From an uncultured Cardiobacterium sp. (lineage in GTDB: Bacteria; Pseudomonadota; Gammaproteobacteria; Cardiobacteriales; Cardiobacteriaceae): DNA of 51,296 nucleotides. Shown one piece after another: positions 26,817 through 35,670 of the stretch. Numbering within the stretch: the first letter of the stretch is position 1; each line of letters opens with the position of its first letter. The stretch spans positions 1 through 51,296 of the forward strand of contig NZ_CALIZP010000009.1 of NCBI RefSeq assembly GCF_938028825.1, given 5' to 3'. The notes under the pieces were generated by a model. The model made no database searches. It saw only the letters and a program-made list of their open reading frames with translations, and was not told the DNA's origin. The translations under genes and the position numbers were made by a program.

Positions 26817-27299
26817 TCAGCGGCGGCAGCGGGTGAGGTCGTGGCTTTCGCGGTCTTCCAGAATGAGGCGGTGCGCATTGAGGAAGATGATGTTGGAGGC
26901 CACGGTCTGCTGCGGTTTGCCGTTGACGTCGCGGGCGATGTTTTCCGCCGCCTGCCGCAGCAGCGGGGCGGTTTTCGCGGCGGTAGCCAGATGCGGCTTG
27001 ATGGTTTCGATGAGGACGTTTTCATCGCTGCGCTGCCAGTTGCCGTCCGAGACGTAGATGAAGTAGAGGCGGGCAGGCGGGTTTTCCTTGCCGTGGATGC
27101 GTACTTCGAGGGTGCCTTCGCCGTGCAGGGTGCCGTCTTCTTTGTGCTGCCAGCGGGTGTTGTCGATGAAGATCAGGTAGTTGTTGCCGTATTGCTGGTA
27201 GCTGACGGTGCGGCATTGCCAGTCGCCGCTGACGGCGACCGGCGGCGCGGCAAATGCCGCCTGGGCGAGGAGGATGAATGCGGCGAGGAGTCGCTTCAT
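26817..27299 (-). CDS. Secreted protein of unknown function
   Basis: A 160-residue protein with a Sec signal peptide (MKRLLAAFILLAQAAFA, cleavage before APPV). The mature part has alternating hydrophobic strands (YGNNYLIFIDNTRWQHKEDG, LYFIYVSDGNWQRSDENVL), two cysteines (about residues 29 and 158) that could form a disulfide, and looks like a beta-rich periplasmic domain. Not recognised. ATG 27299 has AAAGGAAAA upstream. It has its own terminator and stands alone between the creD region and the Sel1 gene. Confidence 0.7.
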   Translation of the reverse strand: MKRLLAAFILLAQAAFAAPPVAVSGDWQCRTVSYQQYGNNYLIFIDNTRWQHKEDGTLHGEGTLEVRIHGKENPPARLYFIYVSDGNWQRSDENVLIETIKPHLATAAKTAPLLRQAAENIARDVNGKPQQTVASNIIFLNAHRLILEDRESHDLTRCRR

Positions 27300-27396
27300 G
27301 GAGGTTTTCCTTTGTTGTTTTTTAACAGATGGTAATTATACTGCTTCCCCGCCGCCGCTGTGGTTTTGCCCACTGGCACCGGCGGGGAAGCGTATT

Positions 27397-28857
27397 TCAG
27401 GACAGTGCCTGCAAGGCTTCCTGCGCGGCGGCAAAGCCTTGTGCGGCAGCTTTTTCAAACCAGCCTTTCGCCGCGTCAGGGTCTGCCGCGACGCCGAGGC
27501 CTTCGCGGTAGAGGATGCCGAGGTTGGTCTGCGCTTCGGGGTCGCCGCCTGCGGCCGACTGCTCCCAGTAGGTGCGCGCCTTGCCGTAGTCGCGGGCGAC
27601 GTCGATGCCGCGCGCGTAGCGGATGCCGAGGGCGTTCTGCGCGCCGCTGTGGCCCGCAGCGGCGGCTTTTTCCAGCCAGAGCAGGGCGGTGGCGGGGGTC
27701 GGCGGCAGGTCGAGTTCTTCGCTGTGGCCGTAGAGGATGCCGAGGCCGTATTGCGCGGCGGCGTGCCCCTGCAAGGCGGCTTTCTCAAACCATTCGCAGG
27801 CTTTTTTGTTGTCCTGCGTCGTGCCTTCGCCGTGCAGGTAGCAGACGGCGAGGTGGTTCTGCGCGTCGGCGTTGCCCTGTTCGGCAGCGGTTTTCCACCA
27901 CTGCCAGGCCTGGGCGGGGTCCGGCGCGACGCCGAGGCCGTCGTGGTAGAGCCGGGCGAGGTTGTTTTGCGCGGTGGCATCGCCCCGGGCGGCGGCCTGT
28001 TTCCAGTAGTCGTGGGCTTTTTTGTAGTCCTGCACCACGCCTTCGCCGCTCGCATAGAGGACGCCGAGGTTGCGCAGGGCGTCGTTGTCGCCCTGGGCGG
28101 CGGCTTTTTCAAACCATTGCCGCGCCTTGTCGAGGTTCTGTTCGCCACCTTCGCCGTTGTAGTAGTACAGGGCGAGGACGCTTTGCGCTTCGGCATCGCC
28201 GCGTTCGGCCGCCTGGGTGTACCAGTCGCGCGCTTTGGCGTGGTCCTGGCTGACGCCGAGACCGCCGCCGTAGAGACGGCCGAGCAGGGTTTGCGCGGCG
28301 GCAATGCCCCGGGCGGCGGCCTGTTCGCACCATGTCCGCGCGGCGGCGTAGTCCTGCGCGACGCCGAGGCCGCCCGCATAAAGCAGGCCGAGCTGGTATT
28401 GCGCTTCCGCGTCCTGTTGCGCGGCGGCTTTTTCCCACCATGCGCGTGCCTTGCCGTAGTCCTGCGCGACGCCGTCACCGGCGGCATAGTGGCTGCCGAG
28501 GGCGGTTTGCGCGGCGGCGCAGCCCTGCGCGGCGGCTTTTTCCTGCCAGGCGTACGCGGTTGCGCTGTTTTTCGCCACGCCCTGCCCGCGCAAATAGAGA
28601 TTGCCGAGTTGGTGCTCGGCTTCGGCATCCTGCTGGGCGGCGGCTTTTTCCAGCCATTCGCGCGCGTTGTCGTAGGCGGCGGCGGCGAGGCAGACCTCGC
28701 CGAGCTGGCGCTGCGCGGCGGCATCACCGCTTTTGGCGAGGGTTTCCAGCAGGCGGCGCACGGTGGCACTGTCATGCTGCGCGCGCGCCTGTTCAATCTG
28801 GCGGCGGAGGACGGCCGGGTCGTCGCTGCGCCCGAAGAGTTTGCTGAGGAGGCTCAT
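27397..28857 (-). CDS. Sel1-repeat (tetratricopeptide-like) protein
   Basis: A 486-residue cytoplasmic solenoid protein of the Sel1 class, a protein-interaction scaffold. After a short N-terminal helix region (MSLLSKLFGRSDDPAVLRRQ) there are about eleven complete 36-residue repeats with the pattern AQxxLGxLYxxGxGVxxDxxKAxxWxEKAAxxG, from about residue 80 to the end. One degenerate repeat (AAQRQLGEVCLAAAAYDNAR) precedes them. No signal peptide is seen, unlike many secreted Sel1 proteins. ATG 28857 has AAGGAAAAAATC before it. The next gene upstream ends 21 bp away on the same strand, suggesting cotranscription with homocysteine methyltransferase. The partner protein is unknown. Confidence 0.88.
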   Translation of the reverse strand: MSLLSKLFGRSDDPAVLRRQIEQARAQHDSATVRRLLETLAKSGDAAAQRQLGEVCLAAAAYDNAREWLEKAAAQQDAEAEHQLGNLYLRGQGVAKNSATAYAWQEKAAAQGCAAAQTALGSHYAAGDGVAQDYGKARAWWEKAAAQQDAEAQYQLGLLYAGGLGVAQDYAAARTWCEQAAARGIAAAQTLLGRLYGGGLGVSQDHAKARDWYTQAAERGDAEAQSVLALYYYNGEGGEQNLDKARQWFEKAAAQGDNDALRNLGVLYASGEGVVQDYKKAHDYWKQAAARGDATAQNNLARLYHDGLGVAPDPAQAWQWWKTAAEQGNADAQNHLAVCYLHGEGTTQDNKKACEWFEKAALQGHAAAQYGLGILYGHSEELDLPPTPATALLWLEKAAAAGHSGAQNALGIRYARGIDVARDYGKARTYWEQSAAGGDPEAQTNLGILYREGLGVAADPDAAKGWFEKAAAQGFAAAQEALQALS

Positions 28858-28878
28858 GATTTTTTCCTTATGTTGCGG

Positions 28879-29799
28879 TTACTTGGGGAGGACTTCGCTG
28901 TTGCGCCAGGCGGCGAGCGCGGCTATGTGTTCGGGGCCGATGCCGCAGCAGCCGCCGATGATGTCCGCCCCGGCGGCGCGCCAGCTCTTGGCGAGGGCGA
29001 GATAGGCAGCGGGGCTGAGGTCGGCGCGGATGTCGTCCAGGCCGTCGTTGGCGGGCAGGGCGGCTTCGTCGGCGTCGTGCGCGCAGAAGGCGTTGGCATA
29101 GACGCCGAGGCGCATCGGGCTGCCCGCCGCATCGAGGGCGGCGCGGGCGGCGGCGACGGCGTCCGCCATGATTTCGGGGTGGCTGCAATTAAAGAGCAGG
29201 GCGTCGGTGCCGAGGCCGGTGACGGTGGCGACGGCGGCGGCGATGGTTTCGCCGCTGCGCAGGCACGGCGGGTGGGCGGGGTGTTCGTCGTCGAGGGTGA
29301 AGGAGGCCCAGAAGGGGCGGTCGTGCGGCGCGAGCGCGTGCAGGGCGCGCACTTCGGCGGTGCTGCTTTGGGTTTCCGCCAGCCACAGGTCGGCGTAAGG
29401 TGTTTGTCCGTCAATGAGCGGGCGGGCGATGGCCGGGGCCCGGGCGGCGTCGAAGAGGTCGGGGCGGTAGGAGCCGAAGAGCGGCGGCAGTGAGGCAGCA
29501 ACGCGCACTTTTTTGCCGCTGTCGCTGACGGCCTGCCGCGCCAGTTGTCCGGCAAGGGCGGCGAGTGTGCCGCCTTGCGTGCGGAAGTCGTCGGCCCCGA
29601 TGTGGAAGGGGACGAGGGCGTAGCTGTTGGTGGTGATGATGTCGGCACCGGCGTCGATGTAGGCGCGGTGCACGGCGGCGACGGCGGACGGCTGCCGCAT
29701 CAGCGCCAGCGCCGACCACTGCGGCTGGGCAAAGGGCGCGCCCCGGCGCAGCAGTTCGCGGCCCATGCCGCCGTCGAGGATGAGGAGGGGTTGTGGCAT
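28879..29799 (-). CDS. mmuM: Homocysteine S-methyltransferase family protein
   Basis: Transfers a methyl group from S-methylmethionine (or S-adenosylmethionine) to homocysteine to give methionine, with a catalytic zinc. The 306-residue TIM barrel starts ILDGGMGRELLRRG and shows the zinc ligands: Cys in LLFNCSHPEIM (about residue 201) and the Cys pair in IIGGCCGIGPEHIAAL (about residues 283-284). DAGADIITTNSYAL is the strand carrying the substrate site. Length matches MmuM (310). It has AAGGAATCCCG upstream of ATG 29799. The methionine permease MmuP that often accompanies it is absent. Specificity between methyl donors cannot be read from the sequence. Confidence 0.88.
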   Translation of the reverse strand: MPQPLLILDGGMGRELLRRGAPFAQPQWSALALMRQPSAVAAVHRAYIDAGADIITTNSYALVPFHIGADDFRTQGGTLAALAGQLARQAVSDSGKKVRVAASLPPLFGSYRPDLFDAARAPAIARPLIDGQTPYADLWLAETQSSTAEVRALHALAPHDRPFWASFTLDDEHPAHPPCLRSGETIAAAVATVTGLGTDALLFNCSHPEIMADAVAAARAALDAAGSPMRLGVYANAFCAHDADEAALPANDGLDDIRADLSPAAYLALAKSWRAAGADIIGGCCGIGPEHIAALAAWRNSEVLPK

Positions 29800-29847
29800 C
29801 GGGATTCCTTGCGGTGGTGGTTGGTGTCCTTATTATAAAGGTGGCAA

Positions 29848-29876
29848 TAAAAAACGGCGGTTGCCCGCCGTTTTTT
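29848..29876. terminator. Bidirectional terminator between rhodanese and mmuM
   Basis: AACGGCGG and CCGCCGTT around TTGC, with A6 and T6 on the two sides. It ends the rhodanese transcript on the minus strand. Confidence 0.9.
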
Positions 29877-29893
29877 GCTGTCCGCAAGCGCCG

Positions 29894-30250
29894 TTATTGC
29901 GCCGCCTGTCCATCCGCTGCCGTTTCCTCCGCCTGCTGTTTGGCAACAAAGGCCTGCGCGTCGGCGAGGGTGCCGAGGTTGGTGACTTTTGTGTAGCCGA
30001 GGCCGGTCAGCGTTTCCTGCGCGACACCGGCGCGACGACCGCTGCGGCAGTACACGTAAATATCAGCGTCTTTGTCAGCGGTCACTTCGCTGATTTTTGC
30101 TGCCACGTCTTCCACCGGGATGTTGACGGCGCCGTCGGCGTGGGCTTCGGCGTATTCTTCCGGGCTACGCACGTCGATGAGGTAGGTTTCCGCCCAGGCA
30201 CCGAGGACAGGTGCGGCAAAGAGGGCGGCGAGAAGGGTTTTTTTGAGCAT
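29894..30250 (-). CDS. Periplasmic rhodanese-domain protein (PspE-like)
   Basis: Single-domain sulfurtransferase, probably periplasmic. The signal peptide MLKKTLLAALFAAPVLGAWA is followed by ETYLIDVRSPEEYAEAHADG, the rhodanese start. The active-site loop YCRSGRRAG places the catalytic cysteine at about residue 78. Length 118 aa is close to PspE (104). ATG 30250 has GGAG 10 nt upstream; the open frame continues upstream without a signal. It diverges from glyA across 161 bp. The thiol-accepting substrate is unknown. Confidence 0.9.
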   Translation of the reverse strand: MLKKTLLAALFAAPVLGAWAETYLIDVRSPEEYAEAHADGAVNIPVEDVAAKISEVTADKDADIYVYCRSGRRAGVAQETLTGLGYTKVTNLGTLADAQAFVAKQQAEETAADGQAAQ

Positions 30251-30411
30251 GGCGGGTTCTCCGTCCGGTTGATGAAGGCGGCGATTGTAGTGAGCGGGAA
30301 AGCCGCCTGCCAGCGGGGTTTGGCGCATTTTTCTGCGCGCCCGTCGCGTGTTGCCCTTGCAGGGTGAAGGCAGTACCATAGCCGACCTTCTTCATTTGTA
30401 ATGTTTTTATC

Positions 30412-31665
30412 ATGTTTAATAAAGAAATGACCATCACGGGCTTTGATGACGAACTGGCGACCGCGATTGCCGCCGAAGCCCTGCGGCAGGAAACGCATAT
30501 CGAGCTGATTGCTTCGGAGAATTATGCCAGTCCGCGCGTGATGGAAGCGCAAGGCTCTTGTCTGACCAACAAGTACGCCGAGGGCTACCCCGGCAAGCGT
30601 TATTACGGCGGCTGCGAGCACGTCGATGTCATCGAGACGCTTGCCATCGAGCGCGCCAAGACGCTTTTCGGCGCGGATTATGCCAATGTGCAGCCGCATT
30701 CCGGCTCGCAGGCGAATGCCGCCGTCTTCCTCGCCCTGCTCAATGCGGGCGACACGGTGCTCGGCATGGATCTCGGTCACGGCGGCCATTTGACGCACGG
30801 CTCGCCGGTCAGCTTTTCCGGCAAGCTCTACCACGCCGTTCACTACGGCCTCGACCTGAAAACCGGCCTGATCGATTACGACGCCATGCAGCGCATCGCC
30901 AGCGAAACCCGGCCGAAGATGATTATTGCGGGCTTTTCCGCTTATTCGCAGGTGCTGGATTTCCAGCGCTTCCGCGAGATTGCCGACAGCGTCGGCGCGT
31001 ATCTCGTGGTGGACATGGCGCATGTCGCCGGGCTGGTCGCCGCCGGGCTGTACCCCAACCCGGTGCCGATTGCCGATGTCGTTACCTCCACTACGCACAA
31101 AACCCTGCGCGGTCCGCGCGGCGGCCTCATCCTCGCCCGCGCCAACGAAGAGCTGGAGAAGAAGCTCAATTCCGCCATCTTCCCCGGTGTGCAGGGCGGC
31201 CCGCTGATGCAGGTGATCGCAGCGAAAGCGGTTGCCTTCCTCGAAGCGCTGGATCCAGCTTTCACCAAATACCAGGAACAGGTGCTAGATAACGCCAAGG
31301 CGATGGTGAAAGTCTTCCTCGCGCGTGGCTACGATATTGTCTCGGGCGGCACCAAGAACCACCTGATGCTGCTCAACCTCGTCAGCAAAAATATCACTGG
31401 CCGCGCCGCCGACGCCGCCCTGTCGCGCGCGCATATCACCGTCAACAAAAACGCCGTGCCGGACGACCCGCAGCCGCCCTTCGTCACCAGCGGCATCCGT
31501 ATCGGCACCCCGGCGATTACCACGCGCGGCTTCAAGCAGAACGAAGCAAAACAGGTCGCCACCTGGATCTGCGACATTCTGGATGACATCGACAACGAAG
31601 AAACCATTCTCGCCGTGCGCGAAAAAGTCGGCCGCCTCTGCGCCGAATTTCCGGTGTACGCCTGA
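30412..31665 (+). CDS. glyA: Serine hydroxymethyltransferase
   Basis: PLP enzyme converting serine plus tetrahydrofolate to glycine plus 5,10-methylenetetrahydrofolate. The 417-residue protein has the PLP-lysine segment VVTSTTHKTLRGPRGG (about residues 222-237), IELIASENYASPRVMEAQGS (about 33-52) and VDMAHVAGLVAAGLYPNP (about 201-218). Length equals that of E. coli GlyA. ATG 30412 lacks a clear ribosome site; ATG 30427 is the alternative, but 30412 aligns with the family start. It heads the glyA-nrdR-rib run, 12 bp before nrdR. Confidence 0.97.
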   Translation: MFNKEMTITGFDDELATAIAAEALRQETHIELIASENYASPRVMEAQGSCLTNKYAEGYPGKRYYGGCEHVDVIETLAIERAKTLFGADYANVQPHSGSQANAAVFLALLNAGDTVLGMDLGHGGHLTHGSPVSFSGKLYHAVHYGLDLKTGLIDYDAMQRIASETRPKMIIAGFSAYSQVLDFQRFREIADSVGAYLVVDMAHVAGLVAAGLYPNPVPIADVVTSTTHKTLRGPRGGLILARANEELEKKLNSAIFPGVQGGPLMQVIAAKAVAFLEALDPAFTKYQEQVLDNAKAMVKVFLARGYDIVSGGTKNHLMLLNLVSKNITGRAADAALSRAHITVNKNAVPDDPQPPFVTSGIRIGTPAITTRGFKQNEAKQVATWICDILDDIDNEETILAVREKVGRLCAEFPVYA

Positions 31666-31677
31666 CGGGGACGCGCC

Positions 31678-32136
31678 TTGCACTGCCCCATCTGCCACCG
31701 CCCCGACACCCGCGTCGTCGATTCGCGCCTCATCGCCGACGGCAGCAAAATCCGCCGCCGCCGCGAATGCATCAACCCCGACTGCGCCACCCGCTTCACC
31801 ACCTACGAAACCGCAGAACTGTCGCTGCCGATGGTGGTCAAGCAGAACGGCGAGCGCCAGGCCTTCTCGGCGGAAAAACTGCGCAACGGCCTCCTGCGCG
31901 CCATCGAAAAACGCCCGGTCAGCGCCGACAAAATCAACCGCCTCATCGAAGACATCGAAAACCGCCTGCGCGTCGGCGGCGAGCGGGAAATCGCCTCGCG
32001 CAAACTCGGCGACTGGGTCATGCAGGGGCTGAAAACCATCGACCACGTCGCCTACATCCGCTTCGCCTCCGTGTACCTCAGCTTTCAGGACGTGGAAGCC
32101 TTCATCAACACCATCGCCGAACTGCGGCAAGACTAG
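31678..32136 (+). CDS. nrdR: Transcriptional repressor NrdR
   Basis: Zinc-ribbon, ATP-cone regulator that represses ribonucleotide reductase genes when dATP is high. The 152-residue protein starts with HCPICHRPDTRVVDSR and RECINPDCATRFTTYE, giving the four zinc cysteines. The ATP-cone domain (about residues 45-135) begins LPMVVKQNGERQAFS. Length is exact for NrdR. The start is TTG 31678, as the conserved N-terminus MHCP begins there and no ATG precedes it. It is 12 bp after glyA and 5 bp before ribD, the arrangement common in gammaproteobacteria. Confidence 0.95.
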   Translation: MHCPICHRPDTRVVDSRLIADGSKIRRRRECINPDCATRFTTYETAELSLPMVVKQNGERQAFSAEKLRNGLLRAIEKRPVSADKINRLIEDIENRLRVGGEREIASRKLGDWVMQGLKTIDHVAYIRFASVYLSFQDVEAFINTIAELRQD

Positions 32137-32141
32137 CCGCC

Positions 32142-33242
32142 ATGCACGACGATACCCGCCGGATGCGGCGCGCGCTGGAACTCGCGCGGCGCGGCCTCTA
32201 CACCACCTCCCCCAACCCGCGCGTCGGCTGCGTCCTCGTCAAGAATGACGCCGTCGTCGGCGAAGGCTGGCACCAGTACGCGGGCGAGGCGCATGCCGAA
32301 GTCCGCGCCCTGCGCGCAGCGGGCGACGCCGCCCGTGGTGCCACCGCCTACATCACCCTCGAACCCTGCGCCCATCACGGCCGCACCCCGCCCTGCGCCG
32401 ACGCCCTCATCGCCGCCGGCATCGCCCGCGCCGTCGTCGCCTGCCGCGACCCCAACCCGCTCGTCGCCGGGCAAGGCATCGCCCGCCTGCGCGCCGCCGG
32501 GGTTGCCGTCACGGAAAACATCTGTGCCGCCGAAGCCGCCGCCCTCAATTGCGGCTTCTTCCGCCGCATCAGCAGTGGCCGCCCCTTCGTCACCCTCAAA
32601 CTCGCCGCCTCGCTCGACGGCCGCACCGCGCTGGCAAACGGCGACAGCCAATGGATCACGGGCGCAGCGGCGCGGCTCGACGCCCACCAGCAGCGCCTTG
32701 CCGCCGACGCCGTCATCGCCGGCACCGGCAGCATCATCGCCGACAACGCCCGCCTCACCGCGCGCTACCCCACCGACCTGCCCGCCCGCCAGCCGCTGCG
32801 CGTCATCATCGACAGCCAACTGCGCACCCCGCCCACCGCCGCCGTTTTCAGCGAGAACAGCCCCATCCTCATCGCCTGCGGCGAAGCGGCGGGCGCGCCC
32901 GCCTACCCCGCCCATGCCGAACTGCTGCGCCTGCCGCTCGCCGACGGCCATGTGCCGCTGCTCGCGCTGCTCGACGCGCTGGGGCGGCGCGGCATCAACA
33001 ACGCGCTCGTCGAGGCAGGCGCGGGACTGGCGGGTGCCTTCCTGCGCGCGCAACTGGCCGATGAAATCCTCTACTACCTCGCGCCCTGCCTGCTCGGCCC
33101 GGATGCCCGCCCGCTGGCCGCCCTGCCGCCGCTCACTGACCTCTCTGCTAAAATGCAGTACACCATCACCGATACCACCCCGCTAGGCCCTGACCTGCGC
33201 CTCACCCTCACCCCAGAAAACCCATGTTCACAGGCATCATAG
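32142..33242 (+). CDS. ribD: Bifunctional riboflavin biosynthesis deaminase/reductase RibD
   Basis: Second and third steps of riboflavin synthesis: deamination of the pyrimidine and reduction of the ribosyl side chain with NADPH. The N-terminal zinc deaminase (about residues 1-145) has GEAHAEVRAL (about 47-56) and EPCAHHGRTPPCADAL (about 73-88). The C-terminal reductase (about 146-366) starts RPFVTLKLAASLDGRTAL and has a GINNALVEAGAG segment. Length 366 matches RibD. ATG 32142 is 5 bp past nrdR. Its last 19 bp overlap the start of ribE, so the two are translationally coupled. Confidence 0.96.
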   Translation: MHDDTRRMRRALELARRGLYTTSPNPRVGCVLVKNDAVVGEGWHQYAGEAHAEVRALRAAGDAARGATAYITLEPCAHHGRTPPCADALIAAGIARAVVACRDPNPLVAGQGIARLRAAGVAVTENICAAEAAALNCGFFRRISSGRPFVTLKLAASLDGRTALANGDSQWITGAAARLDAHQQRLAADAVIAGTGSIIADNARLTARYPTDLPARQPLRVIIDSQLRTPPTAAVFSENSPILIACGEAAGAPAYPAHAELLRLPLADGHVPLLALLDALGRRGINNALVEAGAGLAGAFLRAQLADEILYYLAPCLLGPDARPLAALPPLTDLSAKMQYTITDTTPLGPDLRLTLTPENPCSQAS

Positions 33243-33862
33243 AAACCACCGGCACCCTGCGCGCCGCCGACAGCCACGGCGACGACAGCACCCTCACCAT
33301 CGCCTCCCAGGCATTTGATTTTGCCCGCTGCGCCCCGGGCGACAGCATCGCCGTAAACGGCGTCTGCCTCACCGCCACCGCCCTCGGCGCGGACAGCTTC
33401 AGCGCCGACGTCTCCGCCGAGACCCTGCGTCTTACCACCCTCGGCGACCTCAACCCCGGCGATGCCGTCAACCTCGAACGCGCCCTGACCCTTGCCACCC
33501 CGCTCGGCGGCCACCTCGTCAGCGGCCACGTGGACGGCGTCGGCGAACTCATTGACCGCGTCCCCGAAGCGCGCAGTGAGCGCCTCACCATCGCCGCGCC
33601 GCGCGCGCTGATGCGCTACATCGCGGCGAAAGGTTCCATCACCGTGGACGGCATCAGCCTCACCGTCAACGGCGTGGATGGCGACACCTTCCACGTCAAC
33701 ATCGTGCCGCACACCCAGGCGCGTACCACCCTTGCCGACGTGCGCCCCGGTGCACACGTCAACCTCGAAGTGGACCTCATCGCCCGCTACCTCGAACGCC
33801 TGCTGCACGCGCCCGCCACAAACGGCCTCACCCTCGACACCCTACGCCAACACGGATACTAA
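33224..33862 (+). CDS. ribE: Riboflavin synthase alpha chain
   Basis: Final step: dismutation of two 6,7-dimethyl-8-ribityllumazine molecules to riboflavin. The 212-residue protein consists of two beta-barrel repeats. The first starts MFTGIIETTGTLRAAD with SIAVNGVCLTATALGADSFS; the second has SITVDGISLTVNGVDGDTFH (about residues 137-156). LGGHLVSGHVDGVGEL joins them. Length is standard. It overlaps ribD by 19 bp and its TAA is followed after one base by the ribB ATG. Confidence 0.96.
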   Translation: MFTGIIETTGTLRAADSHGDDSTLTIASQAFDFARCAPGDSIAVNGVCLTATALGADSFSADVSAETLRLTTLGDLNPGDAVNLERALTLATPLGGHLVSGHVDGVGELIDRVPEARSERLTIAAPRALMRYIAAKGSITVDGISLTVNGVDGDTFHVNIVPHTQARTTLADVRPGAHVNLEVDLIARYLERLLHAPATNGLTLDTLRQHGY

Positions 33863-33863
33863 A

Positions 33864-34967
33864 ATGCCCCTCAACAGCACCCAAGAAATCATCGACGACC
33901 TGCTCGCCGGCAAAATGGTCATCCTCATGGACGACGAAGACCGCGAAAACGAAGGCGACCTCATCATGGCCGCCGAACACATCACCCCCGAAGCCATCAA
34001 CTTCATGACCAAATACGGGCGCGGCCTCGTCTGCCTCACCATCACCCAGGCGCGCAACGACCAGCTCAACCTCTGGCCGCAATCGCGGCACAACACCTCG
34101 CCGTACCACACCGCCTTCACCGTCTCCATCGAAGCCGCCGAAGGCGTGACCACCGGCATCAGCGCCGCCGACCGCGCCCGCACCATTCACGCCGCGACCG
34201 CCAAAAATGCCCGCCCCGAAGACCTCGTCCAGCCCGGACACATCTTCCCCATCGTCGCGCGCGAAGGCGGCGTTCTCGTCCGCGCCGGGCACACCGAAGC
34301 CAGCACCGACCTCGCCCGCCTGGCCGGTCTCGAACCCGCCGCCGTCATCGTCGAAATCCTCAAAGAAGACGGCTCGATGGCGCGCCGCCCCGAACTCGAA
34401 ATCTTCGCCGCCGCACACAACATCAAGATCGGCACCATCGCCGACCTCATCGCCTACCGCCTCGAACGCGAGCAGACCATCGCCCGCATCGCCCAATGCG
34501 AACTGCCGACCGAATACGGCACCTTCACCCTCACCGCCTACCAGAACATCTACGACAACGACCGCCTGCACTACGCCCTGAGCAAAGGCAAAATCCAGGC
34601 GGCGCGGCCGACCTTCGTCCGCGTTCACGTGCAAAACACCCTCGGCGACCTCTTCCACGCTCGCCTCAGCGAACGCACCCACAGCCTGCAAAGTGCCCTG
34701 CAACGCCTCGCGCAAGAACCGGACGGCATCATCGTCGTCCTTGATGAAGCCGAAAACAACAACGACATATTGAGCCGCATGGTCGCCTTCACCCACAACA
34801 ACCCACCGCCGAAGCGCCCGCAAGAACAAGACCTGCGTACCTACGGCATCGGCGCACAAATCCTCATCGACCAGGGCGTCGGCAAAATGCGCCTGCTCTC
34901 CGCGCCGTACAAACTCACCGGCATCTCCGGCTACCAGCTCGAAGTGAGCGAATACCTCAGCGAATAA
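33864..34967 (+). CDS. ribB: 3,4-Dihydroxy-2-butanone 4-phosphate synthase with degenerate RibA domain
   Basis: Makes the four-carbon unit for lumazine from ribulose 5-phosphate. The first 200 residues are a complete RibB domain: MDDEDRENEGDLIMAAEHIT (about residues 23-42) binds substrate and magnesium, and RAGHTEASTDLARLAGL (about 141-157) completes the site. The last 165 residues are GTP cyclohydrolase II-like, but the zinc-cysteine segment has been replaced: RVHVQNTLGDLFHARLSERT lacks all three cysteines of the family motif. The domain is therefore probably not a cyclohydrolase, the hybrid known as RibBX in other proteobacteria. A separate ribA is needed elsewhere. Length 367. The start lies 1 bp after ribE. 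Confidence 0.93.
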   Translation: MPLNSTQEIIDDLLAGKMVILMDDEDRENEGDLIMAAEHITPEAINFMTKYGRGLVCLTITQARNDQLNLWPQSRHNTSPYHTAFTVSIEAAEGVTTGISAADRARTIHAATAKNARPEDLVQPGHIFPIVAREGGVLVRAGHTEASTDLARLAGLEPAAVIVEILKEDGSMARRPELEIFAAAHNIKIGTIADLIAYRLEREQTIARIAQCELPTEYGTFTLTAYQNIYDNDRLHYALSKGKIQAARPTFVRVHVQNTLGDLFHARLSERTHSLQSALQRLAQEPDGIIVVLDEAENNNDILSRMVAFTHNNPPPKRPQEQDLRTYGIGAQILIDQGVGKMRLLSAPYKLTGISGYQLEVSEYLSE

Positions 34968-35037
34968 ACCTGAGAAGCCGCCAAGCGAGACAACCACGCG
35001 GATTTCCCCCCCTTAACAAACCCACAAGGAAAACACC

Positions 35038-35517
35038 ATGACCTCTAACGACGTCAACCGCCTTGAAGGCGACTACATCCTCGACAGCGCGCGCTACGCC
35101 ATCATCTGCTCGCGCTTCAACGACTTCATCGTCAACAAACTCGAAGCCGGTGCCATTGACGCCCTGAAACGCCACGGCACCGAGCTGACCAACATCGACG
35201 TCGCCTACGTCCCCGGCGCACTCGAACTCGGCATCGCCGCGCAGCGCCTCGCCGCAACCGGCCGCTACGACGCCATCATCGCCCTCGGCGCCGTCATCAA
35301 AGGCGCGACCGCACACTTCGACATCGTTATCGGCGAAAGCGCCAAAGCGCTCAGCAGCGTCGCCCTCAAACACGACCTCCCCGTCATCAACGGCGTGCTG
35401 ACCACCAACAACATCGAACAGGCCGTCGAACGCGCCGGCACCAAAGCAGGCAACAAAGGCGCCGAAGCGGCACTGGTCGCCATCGAAATGGTCAGCCTGC
35501 TGCGCCAGATCGGCTGA
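35038..35517 (+). CDS. ribH: 6,7-Dimethyl-8-ribityllumazine synthase
   Basis: Condenses the RibB and RibD products to lumazine and forms icosahedral or pentameric shells. The 159-residue protein shows ARYAIICSRFNDFIVNKLEA (about residues 17-36), VPGALELGIAAQRLA (about 59-73), GAVIKGATAHFDIVIGESAK (about 83-102) with the catalytic histidine, and NGVLTTNNIEQAVERAG. Length is standard. AAGGAAAACACC precedes ATG 35038, 70 bp after ribB. nusB, the usual next gene, is absent; a strong terminator ends the operon. Confidence 0.96.
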   Translation: MTSNDVNRLEGDYILDSARYAIICSRFNDFIVNKLEAGAIDALKRHGTELTNIDVAYVPGALELGIAAQRLAATGRYDAIIALGAVIKGATAHFDIVIGESAKALSSVALKHDLPVINGVLTTNNIEQAVERAGTKAGNKGAEAALVAIEMVSLLRQIG

Positions 35518-35562
35518 ACCGCATAAACTCTTTCCCGCCGGCCACCCATCCGCAGGCGGGAT

Positions 35563-35592
35563 AGCCGCGCTGTTTCCGCAGCGCGGCTTTTT
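35563..35592 (+). terminator. Terminator of the glyA-rib operon
   Basis: AGCCGCGCTG and CAGCGCGGCT form a 10-bp perfect stem with loop TTTCCG, followed by TTTTC. Confidence 0.92.
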
Positions 35593-35622
35593 CGTTGCCG
35601 GGGTTTGTGAATGCCGGACATG

Positions 35623-35647
35623 AAAAAGGGCGTGCCGCGCACGCCCT
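35623..35647 (-). terminator. Terminator of the glycine-zipper lipoprotein gene
   Basis: On the minus strand AGGGCGTGC and GCACGCCCT with a 3-nt loop are followed by five T, 24 bp past the stop at 35671. Confidence 0.85.
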
Positions 35648-35670
35648 GTGGTGTTGCTGCCACCCGGCGG

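Noticed and set aside
30251..35037. FMN riboswitch controlling the rib genes
   Set aside because: No RFN-element core sequences are seen before glyA, ribD or ribB; the genes are closely packed.
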